Shown one piece after another: positions 56,699 through 64,000 of a stretch of 64,000 bases of DNA (the first letter of the stretch is position 1; each line of letters opens with the position of its first letter). The notes beneath the pieces were generated by a model. The model had not been told where the DNA came from, made no database searches, and was given only the letters and a program-made list of their open reading frames with translations. The stretch covers positions 1 through 64,000 of the forward strand of contig NZ_BBWR01000002.1 of the NCBI RefSeq assembly GCF_001463905.1. The letters are read 5' to 3'. The DNA is from Aureimonas frigidaquae. Its GTDB lineage: Bacteria; Pseudomonadota; Alphaproteobacteria; Rhizobiales; Rhizobiaceae. A program made the position numbers and the translations under genes.

Positions 56699-59600
56699 TT
56701 GACGGGTTCCATAAACGGAACGGTTACCGGTGGTAGCGGGGCGCCTTCTGCCCAATATGGCGCCCGTGGCGGTCACGCCATTCTAGCAAACTCGATAGTT
56801 CTTTCGGTGGGTACCACAGGGGTAATCAAAGCAGGATCGGCCTCTTCCAATACTGGCGGGGAGGGGCAGGCTGCCATCACCGCATATGAAAATTCTGAAA
56901 TTTTCGTCGAGGGGACGATTAAGGGCGGCAATGCCATTCCCGGCTCCTATTCAGAGTATGGCGGCGCCGGCATCGAATTTTCCGGTGGTGGTAAAATCAC
57001 ACTGGAGGGCGGAGTGGTAGAAGGCGGTAGCGGCGCCGGAACGAGCGAAGGTGGCAGAGCCATTTCGATTTCGAACGCGTCCATCAGTCTGGATGCCGCG
57101 TCCAAGGTTTCAGGCGGGCTAAACGGTAATGGGGTAGGACGCGCCGCTGCAATTTACATGTATGGCCTCAGCAACACGCTCGATCTGAAGGGCGACATCA
57201 ATGCTTCGCAGTCCTACGCTAAAATCGAAGGTACGGTACAGGGAGCCACTTATGATCAGGCGGTCGATACGCTGAAGCTAACGGGCACCGGCGGAATTTT
57301 CGATCTCGCTAACATCGGTCCCGCAGCTCAGTTTCGAAACTTCGATGTGATTGACATCGCGGCGGGAAACTGGACGATGTCCGGCACCAGCACCGCGGAC
57401 GCAGCGACCAACGTAGCGGCCGCCAGCGGCCTTAGCCTGGGAGGTGCGCTGGGTCCGGCTTCGATCGGCGGCAATCTGTCCGTCAAAGGGTTCGGCAGTC
57501 TCGACAACGTCAGTTCGGACAATTCCGGAAACCCGGTTTCGGGTGCCGCCACCATTCGAGGGTCACTGACTATCGAAGCGAAGGGCAATCTGAACGTACA
57601 TGCCTTGACCTCGGGCACGACGGCCCTTGCGATCGAGAAGAGCTTCTCATTGAGCCCTACCTCGGCCTTCGGCGTCTGGCTGCGCGCACCGAGTGCCACG
57701 CCTTTGATCACCGTCGGTGATGATGTTGCTCTCAACGGCAGTGTGCACGTCTACAATGATGGTGGCATGTCCACGGGAACGTATCGACTTCTCGGCTACG
57801 ACGCGGGTGCGACCGTTTCCGGCTCCGGTTTGACCTTGGGCGATACGCCGTCCGTGGCGTGGAGTTACGCGCTGGATCAGGGTTCCGGCTACCTCGACCT
57901 TATCGTTTCCAGCGGGGCGAGCTTCTGGAACGGGACGACATCCGCGCCGGGCGGGACCGTCGCCGGGGGCGACGGGATTTGGGTTGCAGGTGGGACGAAC
58001 TGGACGAGCTCGGACGGTTCGGCGCAGCTGACCGCTTCGGTTTCGGCGCCGGCTGTCTTCTCCGGGCATGCCGGGGAGGTCACGGTCGACACATCGGCCG
58101 GTGCCGTCGGCGCAACCGGCCTGTCTTTCCAGACGAGCGGTTACAGCCTGGTCGGCGGGGTTCTGACCCTGGCCAATGGCACCGCTACGCCGCGTGTGGA
58201 GGTGGGCGGTACCGCAACGAGCGCCACTATAGCCACGACCTTGGCCGGTACGCATGGTTTGGAAAAGATCGGCACGGGCACTTTGATCCTGACAGGGGAG
58301 AACACCTACACGGGCGGCACGACTGTCTCGGCCGGTACGTTGCAGATCGGTGATGGTGGGACGACGGGTTCGGTGACGGGCGACATTGTCAACAACGCCA
58401 CGCTCGTCTTCGCGCGGTCGGACGCTTACGATTTCCCCGGCACGATCAGCGGCACGGGGGCAGTTGTTCTAAAGGGCGGCACGGTCAATTTTACGGGGGC
58501 GTCGGGCTATAGCGGCGAGATTGCCGTGCAGGACAGCGTGCTGACGCTGTCGCGGGGTTCGACCTCAACGGCGAAGTTCGCCGTCGGCAATGGGGGCACG
58601 ATCGCCGGCACGGGTACCATTGGCGGTCTGATCGTGCGCTCCGGCGGCCGGGCTTCCCCCGGCTACTCGCCGGGCACGATCAGCGTGAACGGCGATGTGA
58701 CCTTCGATGCAGGCTCCATCTATGTGGCCGAGCTGCGCGGCGCAGACCACGATCTGATCGCGGCCACGGGCACGGCCACCATTCATGGCGGGACGGTGCA
58801 AGCCGTGGGCCTGTTGACGAGTCCCGTGGTGAACCAGCCCTACCGCATCCTGTCGGCCGATGGCGGCGTGACGGGGCAGTTCACAACCGTGACCAGCAAC
58901 TATGCCTTCGTGACACCGTCACTCAGCTACGATGCGAACGCAGTTTATCTTACCCTGCTGCAGGATGTGGCCGGTGAAAACCTGCCATCTGGTGCGGTGT
59001 TCAGCAAGGTCGGCATCACGCCCAACCAGATCGCCACTTCGGGTGCGCTGGAGCAGCTCGGCGTGAGCAACCCGATCGTGTCGGCGCTCACGCTGCAGTC
59101 GGCAGACACGGCGCGCGCAGCCTATGACGCGCTGTCGGGAGAGGTGCATGCCTCTGCCCGCACCATGCTCCTGGAAGACAGTCACTTCGTGCGAGATGCG
59201 ACGGGCCAGCGCCTACGGGCGGACGCGCTCGACCTGCAGGCATCGGGCTGGGTGCAGACCTATGGGTCGACATCGAGCCGCGGGGGCGACGGCAATGCGG
59301 CTGGTTTCGACCGGGATATTGGCGGTCTCCTGGTGGGGAGCGACGGCTTCGTGGCCGATGCCTACCGGCTAGGTGTGGTCGGCAGCTACGGGCATTCGTC
59401 GCTGAAGCTCGATGCGGGCCGCGGTACGACAAGCGTGGATACGTTCGGGTTCGGCGTTTATGGCGGCCGCGAATGGGGCGCGCTGGGTGTCAGCGCGGGT
59501 GTGAACGTGGCCTGGCATGCTCTGTCGAGCGAGCGCAGCGTCGCCTTCCCGGGCTACACCGACAGCCTCACCGCCGATCACGATGCGCGCACGGTGCAAG

Positions 59601-60061
59601 CCTATGGGGAGGTCGGCTACGAGATCAGCCTCGGGCAGGCGACCGTCGAGCCCTTCGCTGGCCTCGCGCAAGTCTGGCTGCACACGTCCGGCTTCCAGGA
59701 GCAGGGACAGGCGGCAGCACTGACGGTGAACGGCGTTGATACGGATGTCAGCTTCAGCACAATTGGCGTGCGGGCGCGCACCCAGTTCACGCTGGGTGGC
59801 ATGGCTTTCCAGGCAAACGGCATGGCTGGCTGGCGGCATGCCTTGAACGACGTGACGCCGACGAGCCTTGGGTCTTTCGCCGGCGGCCAGGCCTTTGGGG
59901 TGCAAGGTTTGCCCGTTGCGCAGGATGTGGGGATCGTGGAGGCCGGTGTCAGCGCAAAACTGAACCGGCGGACCACGCTCGGCCTCAGCTATACGGGGCA
60001 GTTCGGCTCCGGCGTATCGGACCACGGCGTGCGGGCGAACCTCTCCATCGCCTTCGACTAA
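56699..60061 (+). CDS. 3' fragment of the autotransporter: passenger repeats and beta-barrel
   Basis: About 1120 residues in the same frame. The passenger includes a PATR-type repeat (LEKIGTGTLILTGENTYTGG near residue 520, then TTVSAGTLQIGDGGTTGS) and a pertactin-like stem. From about 59150 the C-terminal autotransporter beta-domain begins (GWVQTYGSTSSRGGDGNAAG) and ends with the barrel strand NLSIAFD. The start shown at 56699 is only the first possible one after the stop; there is no signal peptide, so export in this form is unlikely. Confidence 0.75.
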   Translation: MTGSINGTVTGGSGAPSAQYGARGGHAILANSIVLSVGTTGVIKAGSASSNTGGEGQAAITAYENSEIFVEGTIKGGNAIPGSYSEYGGAGIEFSGGGKITLEGGVVEGGSGAGTSEGGRAISISNASISLDAASKVSGGLNGNGVGRAAAIYMYGLSNTLDLKGDINASQSYAKIEGTVQGATYDQAVDTLKLTGTGGIFDLANIGPAAQFRNFDVIDIAAGNWTMSGTSTADAATNVAAASGLSLGGALGPASIGGNLSVKGFGSLDNVSSDNSGNPVSGAATIRGSLTIEAKGNLNVHALTSGTTALAIEKSFSLSPTSAFGVWLRAPSATPLITVGDDVALNGSVHVYNDGGMSTGTYRLLGYDAGATVSGSGLTLGDTPSVAWSYALDQGSGYLDLIVSSGASFWNGTTSAPGGTVAGGDGIWVAGGTNWTSSDGSAQLTASVSAPAVFSGHAGEVTVDTSAGAVGATGLSFQTSGYSLVGGVLTLANGTATPRVEVGGTATSATIATTLAGTHGLEKIGTGTLILTGENTYTGGTTVSAGTLQIGDGGTTGSVTGDIVNNATLVFARSDAYDFPGTISGTGAVVLKGGTVNFTGASGYSGEIAVQDSVLTLSRGSTSTAKFAVGNGGTIAGTGTIGGLIVRSGGRASPGYSPGTISVNGDVTFDAGSIYVAELRGADHDLIAATGTATIHGGTVQAVGLLTSPVVNQPYRILSADGGVTGQFTTVTSNYAFVTPSLSYDANAVYLTLLQDVAGENLPSGAVFSKVGITPNQIATSGALEQLGVSNPIVSALTLQSADTARAAYDALSGEVHASARTMLLEDSHFVRDATGQRLRADALDLQASGWVQTYGSTSSRGGDGNAAGFDRDIGGLLVGSDGFVADAYRLGVVGSYGHSSLKLDAGRGTTSVDTFGFGVYGGREWGALGVSAGVNVAWHALSSERSVAFPGYTDSLTADHDARTVQAYGEVGYEISLGQATVEPFAGLAQVWLHTSGFQEQGQAAALTVNGVDTDVSFSTIGVRARTQFTLGGMAFQANGMAGWRHALNDVTPTSLGSFAGGQAFGVQGLPVAQDVGIVEAGVSAKLNRRTTLGLSYTGQFGSGVSDHGVRANLSIAFD

Positions 60062-60099
60062 GGCAGGGACTGCAATTCCAGCGACAAGTTTATGCAAGG

Positions 60100-60130
60100 C
60101 GGCCGGAGCGGGAACGTTCCGGCCGTTTTA
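60100..60130 (+). terminator. rho-independent terminator after the autotransporter
   Basis: An 8-bp stem (CGGCCGGA with TCCGGCCG) with a ten-base loop is followed directly by TTTTATGTTT. It lies 39 bases after the autotransporter stop. Confidence 0.85.
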
Positions 60131-60230
60131 TGTTTGCCGGATGTGTCATTCCATACGGCTGGAGCACATGCCGTTAGGCATCTAATCATCGGGTGCGGCG
60201 GCATGCCTTTCCCCGGCAATTTATGCAGCT

Positions 60231-61421
60231 ATGTTTAGCTGGCAACTTTCGTTCCCTTCAGGCCGGACAAGGCGGAGCCATTTACACTTGAAACCGCTTG
60301 CATCCGCCGATCTGCCTCCCAGCGACGCCACCATGCTGCATGCGCTGGATCTGGTCATACGCGGAAGTACGCCGGAAGAACTCGATCCTGCCCTTTCCGT
60401 CCTGGTGGAATTCGGTCTTCTCGACCGGTTCATTCTTCCTGACGCCTTCGGGGGCGGCTTCCGCTACGTGGCTGCCTGGGTAGATGTCCTGAAGCTGCTA
60501 TCGGGCCTGGGCGGCGTCGATTTGAGTGTCGCACGGATCCTGGAGGGGCATTTGAATGCCCTGCAGCTTGTCGCCACCTATGGCCAACCGGACCAGCAGG
60601 CCATGGTGCTGCGCCATGCAGGCCGCGGTGATCTCCTGGGCGTCTGGGGCGCCGATGCGACCGAACCCGTCCGCATGCACGCTGACGGCCCCGGCAGTTG
60701 GCGCCTGACCGGCGCCAAGCGCTATGCGACAGCCGTCGGAACGGTGCAGCGTGCCGTCGTGCCCGTCACGGATGACAATGGTCAGATCCAGCTTCTCCTC
60801 CTCCCGGTTGCGGACGACCGGCGCGTCGATCTGGCATCATGGAACCACCGTGGAATGCGCCGATCGGCGTCCGGGACATTCCGGTTCGATGGCATGAGGA
60901 TCGGGCCATCTGCCATTCTCGGAGCGCTCGACGATTACCGCCGGGAACCGCTCTTCGTCGGTGGCATATGGCGCTGCGCAGCCGCGCAGCTCGGCGCGAT
61001 CGAGGCGGTCGTGGCAGGCATATGCAGGGAGCTGAGTGATACGGGGCGTGATGCCCATCCGTTGCAGATGGCCCGGATCGGGTCTGCCATCCTGGCAGCG
61101 CGGACGGCGCGCCTCTGGGTGGAGGATGCGGCCGCAAGGGTCGAGGCTTGCTCGCCGGATGCGCCCCGCGCCCATATCGAGCATGTGGTCGCACTGGCGG
61201 CCTATGCGCGTCTGGCGACGGAGAAGGCTGCGATGGAGGTTATCGATCTCGCCGAACGGGGTCTTGGCCTGGCATCCTTTGCCGCCGGTCACGCCGTCGA
61301 AGCGCTGACGCGCGACCTTGCCGTCTATATCCGCCAGGCCAATCCCGACGCCGTGCTTCTGCAGCATGGCCGGGTCCTGGCGCGCCGGCTCTCGGACGGC
61401 GTGACGGACGACAGCGTCTGA
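60231..61421 (+). CDS. acyl-CoA dehydrogenase-like flavoprotein
   Basis: A 396-residue protein with the acyl-CoA dehydrogenase order: an N-terminal helical domain, a middle beta-domain (GVWGADATEP, then GSWRLTGAKRYATAVG at about 155-170), and a C-terminal helical bundle. The match is distant and the usual catalytic Glu region is not clear, so the substrate and even the reaction are uncertain. ATG 60231 is the first start; later ATG 60333 is possible. In related bacteria such genes often stand beside PIG-L deacetylases and glycosyltransferases, but none is seen here. Confidence 0.72.
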   Translation: MFSWQLSFPSGRTRRSHLHLKPLASADLPPSDATMLHALDLVIRGSTPEELDPALSVLVEFGLLDRFILPDAFGGGFRYVAAWVDVLKLLSGLGGVDLSVARILEGHLNALQLVATYGQPDQQAMVLRHAGRGDLLGVWGADATEPVRMHADGPGSWRLTGAKRYATAVGTVQRAVVPVTDDNGQIQLLLLPVADDRRVDLASWNHRGMRRSASGTFRFDGMRIGPSAILGALDDYRREPLFVGGIWRCAAAQLGAIEAVVAGICRELSDTGRDAHPLQMARIGSAILAARTARLWVEDAAARVEACSPDAPRAHIEHVVALAAYARLATEKAAMEVIDLAERGLGLASFAAGHAVEALTRDLAVYIRQANPDAVLLQHGRVLARRLSDGVTDDSV

Positions 61422-62125
61422 CAGGCAGGCCCAAAGCGACACGTGTTCCGCAACGTTGTCTTGGCGAGCCCGGATGTCGATGATCGTGCCGTCCGGTCCG
61501 GGCCGTAGACCGCCCGCGGTTTGTGTAGAACACCCCCTCGATCCTTCTTCCGCCTGGAAGCCCATCTCCGTCTGGTGATCTCGAATGATGCGATCGATAT
61601 CATCGCTCGCCCTTCGAATGCGGCTTGGCCTAGGGAGCGTTCGCAGCCTGCTGCAAGGTTCTGGACAGGCACGCGACCGTGCCCCAACGATCGGCTGCAC
61701 TGCCCAATCCCAAACCATGCTGCTTTCAGCATGGACGGTTCTGGATGCGCAGAACACCCATCTCGAACCTTCGAGCGCTATGAACGCCTGTCTGCGTCCG
61801 GCGATCGAAAAGCTCCGGTGGCCCTTCTCCCTGTGTGGTCAGTTACGCGGTCCATGCGCTGATGCGCCAGCGAAACGTCTCTGTCCGTTGCGCCGCCAAG
61901 GTTGGGTCAACGTTCTCTGGCGTTGAACAATGCGGCGCCTGGAACGGCGCATGGCTTAAGCGAAACGCGTCGTCCACACGAAGCTTCGGTCAAACGCACC
62001 ATTCGGCGTCAGCACGGAGCTCAAAAATTGCCCGTGTTTCCATCTCATGACGCGGGCAGGGCGTTCGACCCAGGTCCCCTTACGCGAGCGAGCCTGCGCT
62101 GTTCCGCGGGCCTATGGGGCTATCA
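61422..62125. other. 700-bp stretch without an intact gene
   Basis: No frame on either strand has convincing protein character or a ribosome binding site. Minus-strand pieces around 61450-61730 look slightly coding-like (for example DDIDRIIRDHQTEMGFQAEEG split across the region) but are broken and unrecognised. Probably decayed DNA at the start of the gene-poor right end. Confidence 0.45.
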
Positions 62126-62437
62126 TCAATCGAGCCGGGTCAGAACGGCCGTATACGGCTCTTCCGGATTGTCGTCAGGAATGCAATCCATATGGATCGC
62201 ATCCCCCTCGATGGCGCCTTCGAACAGGACGGTGTGGGGAACGCCGGTCGGTCCAAAACCGATCTCGTAGACGAGCGAAGCCTTGCCGAACAGCCGATCG
62301 TCAATGACTTCGAAACTGCCGGAAAAGAGCTGCCCTTCACTGGTGGCGAAGATGCGTCCATTGATCAGAACCGCAGATCCCTGGGCGTCTCGACGCTCCC
62401 TTGGGCCCGTCGTATACAGGAAGAGACCTTCACGCAT
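62126..62437 (-). CDS. GrlR-like small beta-barrel protein, second copy
   Basis: A 103-residue protein with AAGGG about ten bases before ATG 62437. It opens MREGLFLYTTG and continues with SAVLINGRIF and FSGSFEVIDDRLFG, the same layout as the gene at 15206-15520; the two are clearly paralogues of the GrlR-like lipocalin-fold family. It has an acidic C-terminal half. No secretion system is near it. A role as a regulator is inferred only from the family name. Confidence 0.6.
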   Translation of the reverse strand: MREGLFLYTTGPRERRDAQGSAVLINGRIFATSEGQLFSGSFEVIDDRLFGKASLVYEIGFGPTGVPHTVLFEGAIEGDAIHMDCIPDDNPEEPYTAVLTRLD

Positions 62438-62471
62438 TGCCGTTACCCTTCACATGGTCCGGCAAAAGCAA

Positions 62472-62684
62472 TTAGAGGGCAGTGTCGGCAATTAAATAGA
62501 ATTCGAAGCCTCCGACAATGTGCCGCATGCCAGCCAGCTGCTTGCGATGCAGGTTCTCGAAGACTTTGATGGATCGGACGTCGCAGGGCATCCCATGCCA
62601 CTTATGGCCGGAACGGCGGAGCTGGACCGTACCCTTTTGAAGATGCCCGAGTGCCAATGACTCGCTTGCCGATAGTCTGTTCAT
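62472..62684 (-). CDS. small hypothetical protein (70 aa)
   Basis: From ATG 62684 the frame gives a basic protein: MNRLSASESLALGHLQKGT, then a middle with RSIKVFENLHRKQL and a late GFEFYLIADTAL. The layout (helix, turn with Gly/Trp, helix, strand) resembles small winged-helix-like alphaproteobacterial proteins, but this is a weak impression. No family was recognised and the ribosome binding site is weak. Confidence 0.4.
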   Translation of the reverse strand: MNRLSASESLALGHLQKGTVQLRRSGHKWHGMPCDVRSIKVFENLHRKQLAGMRHIVGGFEFYLIADTAL

Positions 62685-62803
62685 AGAGCCGCCCAAACCT
62701 TTTCGTGGTGGTGCGCAGCCCCTTGTATACGATTATGTGGTAAAACTACGTTCTCCCTGCCGAAGTCATCCTTAGCCTGCGCAGGACCCGCGTGACGGAG
62801 CTG

Positions 62804-63025
62804 CTAAGCGACCTCCGGTGACAGGACGCGAACTGCCTTTTCCAGAAGCCGTGCCGCTTCTTCCCTAGCTGCAGCCTCGACGCGGGACCTACTCCCCTCG
62901 CAGGAAGAGATGGGCAACTGGACACTCATCGAAGCATAGCGCTTCTGCACGTCGAAACCCCGCAGATTGATGCTTGCCTCGTTGTTCATGACATCGATAC
63001 GGACGTCTCTGACGACGAGTGTCAC
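62804..63025 (-). CDS. small hypothetical protein (73 aa)
   Basis: Starts with GTG 63025. A beta-strand-rich N-terminal half (MTLVVRDVRIDVM, then EASINLRGFD) leads to a helical, alanine- and glutamate-rich C-terminus (VEAAAREEAARLLEKAVRVL). Composition is good for a real protein. No family was recognised. Confidence 0.5.
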   Translation of the reverse strand: MTLVVRDVRIDVMNNEASINLRGFDVQKRYASMSVQLPISSCEGSRSRVEAAAREEAARLLEKAVRVLSPEVA

Positions 63026-63507
63026 GCCATTCTTCTACTGCCGGAGCTATTCAACAAGGTACGTCTGACGGCCCAATTCCAGACCGCCAGTATCCAATGC
63101 TGACGTGATAGGTAGTGCGGCAAGTAACTAAAAGCTGTTTCGGTAGACGCCTTCGCAATTCCGGGTGCTTTTGCTACAGCGCAGGGCGTATCCCCGCGTG
63201 GCCGAGCGTGACCTATGCGTCGGCACCAGTGAGGATAGAGCGGAAGGGACCCCTAAAGCTCGCCGCCACTCTGGTCTGCCACCGCCTTCCACACAGTCGA
63301 GCGCAGCAGCGACACTGCGATGGCGTGTTCCATGGAAGCTGGAGGGGGAGGGTTTCCTGGTACGACGCCCGGAACAACTGTGTCCAATCGCATAAGGCCG
63401 CGAGCGTCTTCGAACAGATTGACGTAGCGAACCTCATGGCGCTAAACACCGCCTCACAAGGCTTTTGCTGCACGCGCAATTCGCTGCGGCAGGCGCATGG
63501 AAGCCTT
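63026..63507. other. about 480-bp region without a recognised gene
   Basis: Plus-strand frame 63115-63591 is open but has no protein character, and its last part is simply the translated tRNA-Ser fragment. The opposite frame across 63213-63956 is arginine-, cysteine- and tryptophan-rich shadow sequence. GC content is lower than in the window's core. Confidence 0.45.
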
Positions 63508-63546
63508 GGAAGGGTGGCCGAGTGGTTTAAGGCAGCGGTCTTGAAA
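63508..63546 (+). pseudogene. 5' part of a tRNA-Ser(TGA) gene, cut at the anticodon loop
   Basis: GGAAGGG-TG-GCCGAGTGGTTTAAGGC-A-GCGGT-CTTGAAA matches the acceptor strand, D-arm, anticodon 5' stem and loop of tRNA-Ser with anticodon TGA. The next bases should be ACCGC to close the stem but are TTCGG, and no variable arm, T-arm (GGTTCGAATCC) or 3' acceptor strand follows. The sequence therefore breaks at the end of the anticodon loop. Breaks inside tRNA genes usually mark integration or recombination points. Confidence 0.75.
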
Positions 63547-63653
63547 TTCGGTTGCGGGCGTGTCGCTCTATACCTTCGGATGACCGCATAGCCCGATTTG
63601 CAGGGCCTTACACGCCAGTGCGTCCAGCTCTGTATGATGCTGTATCGTGCGCT

Positions 63654-63682
63654 GCTACCGAGTTGGGTAGCAAAATGGTAGC
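63654..63682. repeat. cluster of three GGTAGC repeats beside the tRNA-Ser fragment
   Basis: GCTACC at 63654 and GGTAGC at 63666 form an inverted pair with a six-base loop, and a second GGTAGC at 63677 makes a direct repeat of GGTAGCA with the first (11-bp period). Such repeats flank many tRNA-borne integration sites as recombinase-binding arms, but a chance or promoter role is possible. Confidence 0.45.
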
Positions 63683-63813
63683 ACGATGTTCTCTCCACGT
63701 TCTCCTTGGTCCGAGCGTCTGCGTTCGTCTCGACAGCTGGACGCATACGGACATGTTGATTGACGAACCAATCTCTACGCTGGCATTCTTGTCTCAAACG
63801 GGAGCGCCAAACT

Positions 63814-64000
63814 ATGCCCAATATCCTTCGCAAACCATTGATTAAGCCGCTTCGTGAGATCCAGATTGGCGAGCTGTTTAAAATGCCGTTGCGTAACAGC
63901 TGGGCCCTATGCCTTTTGCTGGACGAAGCGGGCCCACGCCGACTTTTAGGGATCATATCTAGCCCGGAGGCCGGTCATCCCTTTTTCTTACGAGCTGAAA
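63814..64000 (+). CDS. hypothetical protein, continuing past the right edge
   Basis: ATG 63814 follows GGGAGC at good spacing, and the frame stays open to the end of the window (62 codons). It begins MPNILRKPLIKPLREIQIGE and contains LCLLLDEAGPRRLLGIISS. The composition is that of a real, soluble protein. Codon use is less GC-rich than in the core of the window. No family was recognised from this piece. Confidence 0.5.
   Translation, partial: MPNILRKPLIKPLREIQIGELFKMPLRNSWALCLLLDEAGPRRLLGIISSPEAGHPFFLRAE

Larger units (their letters stand above)
55721..60061 (+). pseudogene. large autotransporter adhesin gene interrupted by one in-frame stop
   Basis: The stretch 55721-60061 is one continuous frame of 1446 sense positions except for TAA at 56666-56668 (codon 316). 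Upstream are the signal peptide and glycine-rich passenger start; downstream, in the same frame, are the rest of the passenger and the beta-barrel. No bases are lost or gained. As it stands the first fragment would be exported without an anchor and the second would lack a signal peptide. A point mutation, phase-variable or recoded stop, or a sequencing error are all possible. A good terminator follows. Confidence 0.85.

Noticed and set aside
63115-63591. 158-codon plus-strand frame
   Set aside because: Its last third is a translated tRNA-Ser fragment, a common false ORF; the rest lacks protein character.

Overview
The window looks like a chromosomal segment of a high-GC alphaproteobacterium, most likely Hyphomicrobiales (Rhizobiales). 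The evidence is the gene order marC, gyrA, coaD, two cyclophilins, queA, tgt; several HWE/HisKA_2-type histidine kinases; a DUF2218 gene; and protein sequences typical of that order. No plasmid, phage or CRISPR module is visible. The genus was not determined.

Layout. 1-1830: a partial DUF2218 gene, then about 1.6 kb with no convincing gene except a few very small possible ORFs. 1831-12450: a PAS/HWE sensor kinase, MarC, then a housekeeping block (GyrA, CoaD, two PPIases, QueA, Tgt, RibA). 12553-15520: a glycosyltransferase, a secreted esterase and two small proteins, one GrlR-like. 15704-20648: an RND efflux pair divergent from a TetR-type regulator, with candidate operator half-sites between. 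20867-24034: small proteins, tRNA-Pro(GGG), WrbA, a CinA-like protein and xanthine phosphoribosyltransferase. 24094-29854: a siderophore import locus (TonB receptor, FhuD-like, fused FhuB-like) without its ATPase, and a CBS-BON protein. 30013-33443: a catalase-family protein divergent from a three-gene phospholipid cassette.

33451-37720 holds nrdAB. The small subunit has the metal ligands and Phe-for-Tyr exchange of class Ic (Mn/Fe) ribonucleotide reductases. The operon is preceded by a clear cobalamin riboswitch and an NrdR box. This predicts repression by B12 and a second, B12-dependent reductase elsewhere in the genome.

37849-42158: a translationally coupled signalling trio (CHASE3 kinase, single-domain receiver, receiver-kinase) and a lipoprotein hydrolase. 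42849-49593: a tightly packed six-gene set (CDP-alcohol phosphotransferase, membrane phosphatase/sulfatase-fold enzyme, NMT1-type ABC importer with a fused double permease, GT4 glycosyltransferase). I cannot assign it to a known pathway and consider it the best candidate for an undescribed system. 48427-55533: an EamA exporter divergent from a MocR-type regulator with a 7-bp inverted repeat between, then BCCT and GntP transporters.

55721-60061 is one large autotransporter gene broken by a single in-frame TAA. After an acyl-CoA dehydrogenase-like gene, the right end (61422-64000) is gene-poor and looks decayed. It has a second GrlR-like protein, small hypotheticals, and a tRNA-Ser gene cut off at the anticodon loop next to short repeats, suggesting the edge of an old integration.
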